Origin: Cotesia glomerata
Taxonomy: Eukaryota; Arthropoda; Insecta; Hymenoptera; Braconidae
Assembly: GCF_020080835.1 (NCBI RefSeq)
Contig: NC_058162.1
Location: 16,642,640-16,706,639, forward strand
Direction: 5' to 3'
Length of the DNA: 64,000 bases
The position numbers and the translations under genes are program-made. Of the stretch, positions 35,324 through 48,100 are shown piece by piece; the stretch's first letter is position 1, and each line of letters starts with the position of its first letter. Under the pieces are notes generated by a model. That model made no database searches and had not been told where the DNA came from. It worked only from the letters and a program-made list of their open reading frames with translations.

Positions 35324-36423
35324 TTTTCTGAAAAATTATTACTTAGTATTAATCATTCCAGTATAAATCATTAAAAAATAATTACTCATTTAAATATAAA
35401 CCATACAGAGTTTTTTTTTCTCTTTTTTTTTCTTTAATTAAATTCTAATTAATTTTCTTCAATTAATGTTATTTAATTTTAAATAATTTCTTCTGATGTA
35501 TATTGCCGATAGGCGTATGTTGATTAATAAATAAATAAATAAATTAGTATGGTAAGAAATTCTATTGATTGTCAGTAAGTGAAATTGAGTGTTCTTTCTT
35601 AATTATTAAAATTTATTTGGAGCAAAATTTTTTTCTAGCACAAAATATTTAAAAGAAAAATTTAATGATATTAATAACATGAAAATGAATATATGCTTAT
35701 TATTCTATGATATTAATAAAATTATAAAATTTTTATTGCACTTTTTAATTATAATTAGATAAAATAAATAAATATCATAAAGTTAATTAAAATTTTTGTT
35801 AAAATATAATAATGATGAAAAATGAAAGAAAATTATATCACCCGAAATTCGTGTTATATTTTGGATTGCTTTGTTATTTAATCAACAATTATAAATTAAA
35901 TAAATAAAAGCAAGTTAATAATTATAATAATTATGTTATAACAATTATACGTACATAGATATTTATATTATACATACAAATAGGTAATTAGTTTCTAATC
36001 ATGAATTTTTTCAATGAAAATAACAATAAAATCTAATTCTCATGAGATTTACTCCAATCTCTTTGCTCACGTACTCACGTTGGATGTTGGATAGATATTC
36101 ATCAGCACGTACAGTGTACAGTGTACGTCGTACACAAATAACAGTGACGTATGACATAACTTTTTACCCTCATGCTTTGCATAAGTAACATAATTTATTT
36201 ATGTCAGATGACCCCGATTTTTCTCATCTTCGGTGTTTTTGGCGCTAAAACCATAGTTTCATAACCTTCAATATTTTTGTTTATTTTTGAATTTGTTTAC
36301 ATTGAATCGCATGTTTACAATCATTGTACATTTATCAAATAACTGTAAATATTTAAATATACACAATAAAAATAACAATTTTACTAAATTGATAATTCAA
36401 GAAAAAAAGTTTCACAATTGTAA
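35324..36423. other. Upstream region of the UPF0389 gene
   Basis: AT-rich, with no gene recognised. A palindromic cluster ACGTACAGTGTACAGTGTAC lies near 36106-36125 and could be part of the promoter (inference only). Confidence 0.4.
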
Positions 36424-36523
36424 NNNNNNNNNNNNNNNNNNNNNNNNNNNNNNNNNNNNNNNNNNNNNNNNNNNNNNNNNNNNNNNNNNNNNNNNNNNNN
36501 NNNNNNNNNNNNNNNNNNNNNNN
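36424..36523. other. Assembly gap (100 N)
   Basis: Exactly 100 N. It cuts the pogo-like copy that follows. Confidence 1.
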
Positions 36524-37274
36524 GAGTGCAATAAAAGAAATTAATTATATTTTTTAACTATTATCTATTTAAAACTAATTAACAGCTTAAAATGAAATTT
36601 ATAATAATTTCTTTTTAAGACATTAACAAAAAATTAAACTTTGAATAAAGCATGAAATATAAATGTTCGATGATTAGGAAATCACTATCGAGATATTTTA
36701 ATGAATATAACGATTATTCTCGTAATGATTCACAGACATAGCTTCGCTCAGAATAATCTTCGCCAATACCTGCGCCAAAAAATCATAAAAGACCATTTAT
36801 TGCTAATTTTACATTGAATCCATGACTCTGAGGACTCTGAGGAAAGTCCATAGCAATAAAGACAATGGCAACCATCAGTTTTTATGTTTTTTTTCAAATT
36901 TTTGATTTTGATTTTGTTGTTTTTTTTTTTTTTTAAGTTTAATTAAAAGTCTTTTTGCTTCATGTTGATTTTTTTTTTTTCTGCGAGTTCTCGGCGATAC
37001 TCAAGACTCGTAAGAATCGTGGTTTTCCTCGACGCCGTTTTTCAAGGGAGGAGAATCTCTAGATTTTGATGGTAATAGCTTTAGTAAAAAAAAATGCTTT
37101 TTATATGATTTTTGGGTAGGGGGGTCGTCGTGCCCAAAAAATTTTTTTGATTTTATGCAGAAATTTCGACTGATTTGTTCAAAATAGATGGAAAATAAAT
37201 AAATTTGATGGTTAAAAAGCCACAAAAAGAGAAAAATGGCGGCGTTAAGGGGCCGTCGTGCCCCCAGGCTCCCC
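36524..37274 (-). mobile_element. Degenerate pogo-like transposon (copy 2), cut by gap
   Basis: Read on the minus strand it begins GGGGAGCCTGGGGGCACGAC with TA outside (37275-37276), matching copy 1 at 12153. It continues through a decayed PHD-like finger (CHCLYCYGL, then a frameshift) near 36800-36880 and runs collinear with copy 1 to the gap. Its other end is not visible. Confidence 0.7.
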
Positions 37275-39599
37275 TATGTAAAAATTCTTAGTCCGTTGAC
37301 CGGAATAGCTACATGTAATATTAAATTCTCCTTGAAAACCCCTTACAATGACTTTTCGCCGCTGCCAAAGAGACGATTGTTGGAAGAAAATATAATTATT
37401 AAGAAAAGCAAAATATTTAACCCGTTGACCTTGGAGGCCATCCCTATAATTGCCTGTTTCTCCTGGAGATTCGATCAAACCTTATATCTGTAGGAACTGT
37501 ATTCGAAGAATATCAATTTTTGAAAATTGTCTCTCTCCTGCACTCCTATGTGGGGAGGAATTTCGCAAAAATCTATTCGAGATGATTTTTACATCTATAT
37601 ATATATATAGAGAGGACTTTCTATTCGCTATGAGTGTGACTGCAGCGCCAGTCAAAATATGAACTACGGAGGCTGTCAGAGTATGTTTTTATACGTATGT
37701 CAATAGCAAGAAACATAAAATAAATAAATTTTATAAATAATTGTAAAAAAGTTATAAAAATATGTGACAATTTTATACACCGATAGAAGGGATTTGTTTG
37801 TTAATGAATATTTTTAACTGTTAGCAAATATTTATTTAAAATCAAAAGCAAAAATAGCATTTTCTTTTTGACACTTTTTATAATCCTATAGCTGGAATAC
37901 ATGATAATAATTCAATTCACTAAATAAATTAACCTTTTTAATATCCACAGATTCGGTAGAATCTGGCGCCAAGTTCCGTTCACATCCGTTGCACACGGAG
38001 CGCCAGACTACCGACTGTGCTTACTGTAAGCAGGACGATATTTTGAGGTTGCAAATTTTATTTAATTCCTACTTTGGTACTTTTTTTTCTAAATTGTATA
38101 TTATAACAGTAATTCATACTTTATTTTTACTGACATTGAATTAACTAATAGTCGATCATGTAACAATTAATCTTAGCTTGAAATTATTAAATTTAATCAG
38201 CACAAAACTATAGCAACGCAAAAATTTAGATCCCTGACTTTTTTCGATGTAATGAAGTGAGACATGCCACAGACTAAATAATTCGAGGAAATACATGGTA
38301 ATCCTCCAATAGATGGGAAACTACAGTTGAAAAAGATATTTCAAGGCTTGCATCTACATCCGCCAGGTGCGCTTGAATTATTTTTGTAATGCCATCAGCT
38401 GAATCCGAAAGGTGACGCTACAATCAACGAAGCGCGAATTCAAAATAATTTAATAAAAAAAAATATATATATATATATATAGAATAAAATATTTCCATTT
38501 TTAGTTTGAAATCTCACAAGAAGATTTTGTAACTCGTAAATTTTAGTTGAACATTCTTCCGAACCAAATGATAATAAATAGACTCAGGTAAAACTTCTTA
38601 GAAACAATAAAAAAAAAAACATATATACTTGAATAAGACCAACATGTGTTGTCTAACAATTAGACCTTTGTGAAGAAACACATAAAAAGGAAAACACGTG
38701 TTGAAGTTTTCAAGGGTTCTCTTGGTTATTTAGACATCTTACTCGAATATTTTCTAGAAAGTCGTAAAATATAAACATAAAAAGAAATAGAAAAAACTGA
38801 AAATTGTAAAACTCAACCAACAGTCACATTGACTGTTACATAAATAACTAACAAACCTTTATAATTTTAATAACTTTTAATATTTTGATCTAAGAATTGT
38901 ATTTTATATTAATTAATTAATGTATTTACAACAGTAGATTCACATTGTAATATATGTATCGACATGGGTTTTCTCTGTGGTTTCCCCGTGTCACTGTTCC
39001 AAGAGCCTAAGAAGGGGTGAAGAACAGGGCAAATGCGATACAGAATGCACAAGACGGACCACAGCCGCAACGTTTAGAAATTCATTAACCAATAATTACA
39101 TTTTATTATCGTAATAACACTTTGAAACGTTAATAAATGATGTTCGAAAAATAATGAAATAACAATAGTATAGGAAATAATTAACTTACGAATGTCCAAT
39201 AATGTCAACAATATTATAGAACTGAAATATTATATGTAATAATGATACTGTAATAATAATAATAATATTAATTTTAAAACTAAAATGAAAAATTAACAAC
39301 AATAATTGAAATATAATGATAAGGATAGTGCTAGTAATTGTGATAATTACAGTGACAAAACAATTATAATGAAATACCAAGGACTTAGTAAATAATTAAT
39401 TAATAAGATATGAAAACTAAAAATATAAGAACCTTAGAGTAATAAGAAAATCCTTAGTTAAAAACTATATAAGTCTCAGTTTGGCATACTATATATATAT
39501 TTATATGAATAAGTATTAGTGTACATCTTGGATAAGTATTATTGTATGTATAGGCGCAACGTTAAGGACAAGCACAACTGTATTAGTTTAAGTATGTAA

Positions 39600-39895
39600 G
39601 TGTGAAGTATGGAGGGGAGACGTGAGGTCGGAGATTTTGGACCGACATTTTTGTAACTCACTTCTCCTCGGGAATTCGAAACGATAAAATGCTAGAGCTT
39701 AACTTTGTAAATTTTCAAAATATCTATATTAATATTTGATTTAGTATATTATTAAAATAAAAGAATCGAAATAATCTCTAATTGATCAACAAACAAACCC
39801 TCGAAACGTTTTATGTCATTTAAATATATTTAAATTTCCTTTCCCGCACTAAAACCGAGTATTTTAATACTCCCGGGCGAAAAGAACTACAGTAA
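39600..39895 (+). repeat. Possible LTR-retrotransposon terminal fragment
   Basis: It contains an AATAAAAGAATCG polyadenylation-like motif near 39757 and ends GAGTATTTTAATACTCCCGG. The reverse complement of 63728-63777 carries a related terminus, GAGTATTTCAATATTTTCAA followed by TACTCCCGGG. Two dispersed related copies suggest a repeat end; LTR origin is a guess from the sequence style. Confidence 0.3.
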
Positions 39896-42800
39896 GTAAA
39901 ACCTTAAATAAAATAAAAATAATATCCACTAGATGGAAGCATAACATTTTTACATAAACTGTAGCTTCAAAGGGATAGTTTGCTATAAAAAATGCAGCCA
40001 ACGCGATACTTAAGTTGGTACCAATTGTACATTTTTATTATAATTACAAAAATACTAAAATCCGAACAAAAACAGTTTCACTGTAAAAAATCGCGCCAAG
40101 TCCACGTTCATAAGACTATTAAGAGAAAAAAATTTTTTTTCTTCACAAAAGATATAAAATAAAAATTGAAAAATCAAGTAACCAATATGATTTTATACGT
40201 TTTTTAAAAATTAAAAAAATTTTGTTGTAAATTTAAAAATTAAAAAAAAAATTTGGAACGTACTTGGAATTATTTCAGGAATCCGTATTGAATTAGTATA
40301 ATTTTTGCGGTAATGATCAAACAAAAAATTTTGCTTCATTTTGCTAGGCTACACTAAACTTATTGACAGATGTATTCATTATTTGCTGCTCCTGTTAAAA
40401 TTTTCTACACGCCAACACTATTTGTTATGTGTACGTGGTTCTTAAGTGCAAGAGACAGCTACATTTGTAAGTAATTTTATAAATTATTGTATATAAAATT
40501 GAATCACAGGATAGCGGTAATTTATATCTATATTTAATTAACAGATGAGCGCCATAGCAGCTGAATTGAATGGTGGCTCAATAATGGTACCCGATGGACT
40601 ATCTTTAGCTCTTCTTCCTGAACCACTGTTATTGTTATTAAAAATACAAGACGCTTTATCACTTGTTCTTTAGCCACAACTAATTTCCGCGAGATGATAA
40701 AAGATGAATATAATATAAAAGATAATTATATTTTTATGATAAGTAAGTTACCAATAATGAGTAGTTATTAAGGCTATACTATAATGTTTTAGTATTGCAA
40801 TATAAACTATTGATATTAAATTTTAAAAACCAAATTTTTAACAACATGATATTTTGGAGCTCAGAACCACATGAAAAGATTAGCATTTCTAAATTTTTTG
40901 GTTCTTTGAAAATTTAAGACTTACTTTAGTAAATATTTTTAAAAATGAAAAATTTTTTGATTCTGTCACTAAATTTTGATTAACTTAAAGGAACTCGACG
41001 CTGTTTCTAAGGACAAGAAATGGTACAGAGAGACAAAAAATAATAGGTCAGAAAATCTCAAAGTAATGTTTAAAAAACTTGAAATTTAAAAATTTTATTA
41101 AGGTATATGAAAAATATTTTCTAAATTTTAAACAGAAAAAATATGAATTAACTTATGGGGAACTTTTCAATACGGTTTTAATCTTATTCTATATTATACT
41201 TCGAAATGTTGATTTTTAAAGTTTTCATAATTTTATGAATTGAGAAATTTTTATTAATTGTTGTTTTTCAACAAAATTATAAAAACTTAATGAAAAACTA
41301 TAGAATAAAATAACAAAAAACATCTTCGATATTTATTCAGACTTATTGTCAATGATATGATTAGTTTGTATAATTATTTATTTTTAATTTCAGAGTTATA
41401 AATAAAATAAAAAACGTTAACATTGGAGTTTTATAATGGAGACAAAATAACAATGATTCCTTTGCGGTGATATTTTTTACAGGTAAAAAATTTTAATTGT
41501 AATTTTATCTTTATTTTTTTATTCATTGCAATCAGTTATTAATACAAGTCTAAATTATAACTTTGCTAATGAATTGTATAAAACTGTTTAGTGTCATTAA
41601 GAAACTATCTTATATAAATTGAATTTTTTTTTTGTTCGCAGATCTGAATGAATGAATCGAAAAAAACATAATTATAATCATAAAATAAAAAGAAATTAAC
41701 AATCACAATTTTCAAGTCTAAACAAATTCACGAAAATTTATAATTTAAATTTATAAAAATAATAACAAAAAAAAAATTTTAATACATTATATTATAAATG
41801 TTGATCTTGTATATAGCATCGATTTATTATAAAAAAAAAAAAAAAAAAATTCTGACGTTCGTGCACTGAATGTCTAAAAAATTGTACCAAATTTTGAAAG
41901 CATGGATGCATGTGTTATAAAAAATATCTGGTTAATTTTATTTGTTGATTATTTGACACGATCAGATAGTTATTTATTGCAGCTTACAAAAAATGTTTCT
42001 TTTGTTACAATAAATCACTATTTGGCTGTAAAAGTTAGTAATGCGTTACTATAAATTAATTGATTGAATATTTTCTTTTTTTTTTTTTTTTCATAAATAA
42101 TTTACATGAATAAATTGTATTTACAATAACTTCAATTCAACGACGATCTCCATGCCATTGAATTGATGATTTAATTCAATAAATGAATATTAATATTAAT
42201 AATTAATTTAATTATTTTAAATGAAATAATCAGATTTTTGTAAATTAAAATGTATTTATAGTTATTGAATTTCACCAATTGAAATATTATTAAATGTCAT
42301 GTCAAAAATAATCAGTTCAGATAATATGATATTTTATTGGAAAGTAATATCTTTAATGGTAAAATTTAATAAATAATGTGATTAAAATTGAATTATTTTT
42401 TTTTTAATTGTTTATACATAAAAATTAAATAACTATTATTGAAATTAATAATGATGTTCAGTTGGATAATTTTTTTAATTTGAATCCTTTGACATTAATA
42501 TTTATTTATTGCCCGCGTTTATTTACTGACATATCATGACAAGTGCACTTGAATAATTTTTGGAATAAAAAAAAAATAAATAAATAAAAGTAATTACGAG
42601 TAGCGATTTTTAATACTCTGAAATGTAAATATTTACAAATTTACTTATTGCATAGAACAAAAATAATCGTCTACATCATTACTACTACAATAATAATATT
42701 TAATTATAAAGAGTGAATAATACATATAATATAATAGTTAATATTACTTAAATAGCACGCATAAATGAATAATTATAAGATTTAAGTCGGCAATAAGACG

Positions 42801-44641
42801 AAAATAAAATGATAATACTTGTAATAATAATAATAATAAATAAATAAATAAATAAATAAAATCATTTATAATGAATTAAAACCTACCTTAACTCAGCCTA
42901 TTAGAATTATGTTTTAAAAAAATAAATCGTTAAGCATTGATGATTAATTTTTATACAAATACTTACATAAATGCATAATAATTGAATAGATATTAAATTT
43001 TAAAATCTTTTCGTATTTAATAGATAATAAATCAGTTTCCAAAAATTAAAAAATATCATTTTTTTTTTTACTATCAATTATAGACCACCACCACCATATC
43101 AATAGATTTAAATTTTACAATTTTATTAATTGAATAATTTATTCAACTGTAATTTACTTTTTTTAAATATAATTACCAGAAATAAATAATTTATTATAGA
43201 AATCACATTCAATTGGAATAATTAAATAAACAATTTTATCATGTGAATTTAATTTCCTCGACATCAATAAAATAAACATTAAATAAATTCATTCCTTTAA
43301 TTATCAATTATTGAATTAATATTTATTCATTTTTTATACGTTATTTAAAATTGTAACATATAATTTTATAATAAAACTTTTTATAATATAATAATTAATA
43401 TTTTAATTATTCTTTATTAAGTTTTATCCTTTATAAAATATATTTTCTTTCAATTTATATACCTTGCAATCCCTCTATTGGATCATTTCAAAATTACAGT
43501 TGCCATTCCTATATTTCAGTTACCATACAAAATCTACCTAAACGTCGGAGACATTAAAATGACTAAGGTTGGTACTGCTGCATACTTGGATATAATATAC
43601 ACATAATATAATATACACTTGCTATATAACTCGACGGGCATGAACTTACACTGGCTCCAACTTTCTACAGCACCAATATCTGTAGCAACATTTAGTCGTT
43701 GATCTAAAATTATCATAAACTTAAATACCCATAGATTAAAATTCGGCGGACTCCGTTTATCAACGGTTCTCAAACATATGAACTCTATTGACATAAATCA
43801 TAAATTTCTTATATAATAAATTATGACTGGTTTGATATACCAATAAATCTTTTCCATAGTGATTCGAAGTAAAAAAAAAAAATTTAGCATAAAGCATTAA
43901 TATCATTTGTTTTTAAATTACAATGCTGAGATTTATAATTGTTTCAAACTTCATATCGTTTAATATTATTTCGCTTCATCAAAACAGTATCATAAGCAAT
44001 CATTAGTATCAAACTAATTCAATACAAAATTCGGATGTCACTTAACAAACCTGTTTTAAACATCAATTCAAAACAAATACAGTTGTTACAATAATCATTC
44101 GACTTTAAGGAAGTACGAGCACCAAGACAACTTTTGATAAAAGGCTTGATTTTTTTTTAATATGAAGTTTAAATATGTCTTAACAAATTCTGAAAATTTG
44201 ATGGAGATTGCCCGATTATTTAAATAAATAATTAACTTTAAAGTTGAGCAATTTAACATTGGTCTTATGGGGTAACCTCCAAACATTGATACATTTCTGT
44301 ATTTTTCTCGTAAAACTGTCGGTGAATATTTTTAAAAAACTTATGGATGAAAGTAAATATATTAGTGATAAATTTAATTCAAAAAAATTAACACTTGCCC
44401 GACTAATTAAAGTGTATTAATTAAAAGAAAAATAAATCCCGCCATTAGCCAATGTTAAATGTATATCTATATATTGAGAAAAATCATATGGTTACTGCTT
44501 TACCCTTACCGCGCTAGAGTGGATACCTATCCCCACCCCGCCTAGCGCTCGTACTTCCTTAAGTCATAGCGGCAACAATTTACAGTTGGTACATTCTCAG
44601 ATTGAAATTACCTAGCGTTTAGGACAAAAAGTGTATACCCA

Positions 44642-44644
<3 letters not shown>

Positions 44645-44691
<47 letters not shown>
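44645..44691. repeat. (TA)n microsatellite
   Basis: Uninterrupted TA dinucleotides. Confidence 0.95.
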
Positions 44692-44693
<2 letters not shown>

Positions 44694-45120
44694 TCAGTAG
44701 GTGTTTTTATAAATATTATTCATAAATGTGCTGAAATATTAATCACAACCAAATTGTACCATATTTATATTTATCTTTTTGTTTTTATAGAGGCATGAAG
44801 CTGAATATCATCTCTGAAATAATCAAAGAACATCATTATCATTTAGATCTTGAGAAGCCATCAACTTAGCCAAAGATTTGCCAAATTTCAAATAAAAATT
44901 ATATGTAAATTTTATTATATTAATTTCAATTAATGAAAGACTGATTAATGAAGGTTTAAATACAATAATTATAAATTTTTGAAAAACAAAAAAATTATGT
45001 AAACTCAAATAATATACTTTTAATTTCAGTGAAAAAAATAAACCTGAACAAAGTCTTTCCGAAAATTTGAACATATAAACCTTATGTGAAAAAAAAAAAA
45101 AAAAAAAAACAGATTATTTG

Positions 45121-48100
45121 ATGGATGAAAAAAAATCCATTAGTTTCCTCAAAAGTATTAAAAAGAAGTTATCTGTAAAAAACTTTTATAAGTTTAGAAA
45201 GAAGGTATGTAATTACTTTTTTTTCTTTGTTAATCAGAAGTACTGGTGATTATTTATATGATATTTTAATAGAATACAGTAAAAGAGCCTCATGAATCAG
45301 ATGCAGGAACGAGTGATGCCGATTTGAAGGAAATAAATGCTCCAAGCCATGAAATATTTTCTGGGCTTAAAGAAGATTGTCTCAGTATAAATGATTCTGT
45401 AGACTTGAAATTATCTGAACGCATTTCACAATCTGAAGATGCTGTCGATTTTGAAAATCAACGCAATGCCGATCATTCTAAAATAGAGACTATGTGCAAC
45501 TCAAAAGAATCAATACATATCAATACTAATAACATAACGACAGTTCATACTAATAATAACTTTAGCAGAGAAGAAAATAATTTAGATGAACCACATGTTA
45601 TTAATGAAGAATCGAGTCAATCGACTTTATCACTAGAATTGCTAAAGTTGAGTAAATATGGATGGTATTGGGGGCCTATGTCTGGTGAACAGGCTGATGC
45701 TCAATTACTTTCGGAACCAGATGGTGCTTTTTTAATTCGAGATTCATCTGATGATAGGTAATAATTCTACTTTTTACTTTATATTTATAAATTATAAAAT
45801 TACCAATGATATATTTTAAGAAATTTACTTTGCACTCATTTTACTAAGAGATAGAGTGACCACTCTAGTAGAAAAGAATAATAACAAAAGTAATAAAAAA
45901 AAAAAGAAAATTAAAAAATCTATTAACTTACAAAATGTTCATTAAAATCGAATCGTTATGCATAAGAATGATTCTACTTATTTTCAAAAGTTAGAAATCT
46001 TTAAAGTCCTGATAGATAGTAGCAAATTGTTCTATTCGATTTAGTATGGGTACTTGGGTGAAATTATACCGCTTGTCAATATGTTAAACTAAGTTTTCAA
46101 AATAATTTGATGATTTTAATCCTTGTAGATCACACTTTCGAAAAGTCACGTTGCGGTCACACACGGGGTAGATTCGACCCCGCTCCTAAACATTTTGTCC
46201 TACTTCAACAATTAATTTTAAAATTATAAACGAACCATATAGCTTTTATCAAAAAATTTCAGTGGGAAAACTCGACGGTTATTTACACTATTATTCATCA
46301 TTTAAATATTTAAAAAATCGTTCTTACTACTCAGAATCGACTCGGAACATATAAACAATGTGGATTTATTCCTTAGACAATATTTTAATAAAAAAAAAAA
46401 CTAGCAACCTGCAGTCATTATATGAGTGCCGTGAATTACGAATTATAAATTTTAAAAAAGCTTGGTTTAATGATTTTTCGATATTTATTATCACAATATA
46501 CACAGTTTGAGTACTTTTTAAATAAATTTAGGAAATAATATTGCTATGATTCGATCAATCATCATTAATTTAATGAACAGTGTGATGGAACAAACTTATA
46601 GAACCAAAAAACAATCAAAAATTGCTTCAAAAACTTATCGTGAAAAGACACTAATTCAATTCAAGTTCTTTCTGATGATACCAAATGTAACTTTAAAAAT
46701 CCCCATCAAAATAAATCCCGTCGCAAAATTTTTCTTATTCTCTTAACTATATGGATTAAAAACCGAGATTCACATGTACATTTTGTTATATTTTATAAAT
46801 AAAATAGCCGTAAATACCCGCTTCGCTGGGTTATTTTTAATAGAATAGTTATTTGTTAATATTTAAATTTTTTATGATGTTTTAAAAGTTTCTAAAACAA
46901 TCCGACATATTTTTGACCGATAAGAATATTGATATACATTTTGAAGCTTTCTAATTTATTCAGAGTTACTTTAGAGCATTCTAGAATTTTCTAAATCACT
47001 CTCATTCAATCAGAATCTAAACGTAGATTTTAGAACTTTGAGACCATTCTAGAAATTGATAAGACATTCTTATTAGATTAAAATCTAAACGTAGGTTTTA
47101 GAACTTTCCAGATCATTCTAGAAATTTCTGGATCTTTTTAGAATTTTCTAGAACATTCTCATTCGATCAGAATCCAAACGTAGATTTTAAAACTTCCCAT
47201 ATCATTATAGAACTTCCCAGATCATTCTAGAATTTTCTGGAACATTCTCATTCGATCAGAGTCTAAACGTAGATTTTAGAACTTTCTATATCATTCTAGA
47301 CTTTCCCAGATCATTCTAGACATTTTTGAATCATTCTAGAATTTTCTAGAACATACTTATTCGATCAGAATCTAAACGTAGATTTTAGAACTTCTCGATC
47401 ATTTTAAAATTTTCTAGAACATTCTCATTTGATCAGAATCTAAACGTTGATTTTAGATCTTACCAGATCTTTCTAGAAATTTCTAGATCATTCTAGACAT
47501 TTCTGAATCATTCGAAAATTTTCTAAAACAATCTTATTCGATCAGAATCCAAACGTAAATTTTATAACTTCCCGGATCATTCTAGAAATTTCTAGATTAT
47601 TATAGAATTTTCTAAAACATTTTCATTTGATCAGAATCTCAACGTAGATTTTAGAACTTCCCAAATCATTCTAGAAATTTCTGGATCATTTTAGAATTTT
47701 CTAGAACATTCTCAATCGATCAGAATCTAAACGTAAATCTTAGAACTCCCCATATCATTCTAGAACTTTCCAGATCATTCTAGATATTTCTGGTTCAATC
47801 GAGAATTTTCTAGAACATTTTCATTTGATCATAATCTAAACGTAGATTTCATAACTCCCTCTATCATTCTAGAATTTTCTAGACCATTCTCATTCAATCA
47901 GTATCCAAACGTAGATTTAACCCGTCAGCACTCACGTTATAAGCATTTTGCTCACACAACAACATCCGACTTATAGAGCGGCGCTGTAGTGCAAGTGAGA
48001 CACTAAAATTCACGTGAGTTCTGACGGGTTAAGAACTTTTCGGATCATTTCAGAATTTTCTAGAACATTCTCACTTGATCAGAATATAGACGTTGATTTT

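Larger units (their letters stand above)
37277..45120. other. Gene-poor intergenic region
   Basis: No complete gene supported. A segment at 40544-40674 reads ATG plus 42 codons including PDGLSLALLPEPLLLLL and DALSLVL, faintly like an F-box start, then stops; it is at best a remnant. A GC-richer block at 38960-39070 and 39600-39895 may be retroelement-derived. A hairpin with GAATCTGGCGCC and GGAGCGCCAGACTAC arms lies at 37973-38012. Most of 40700-44600 is featureless A/T-rich DNA with AAT and TAAA runs. Confidence 0.5.

Noticed and set aside
40544..40674. F-box-like peptide after an ATG
   Set aside because: Only 43 codons, a stop follows at once, and the similarity is too faint to call a gene or pseudogene.
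43534..43794. Minus-strand frame of 86 codons
   Set aside because: No family resemblance and no supporting exon structure.
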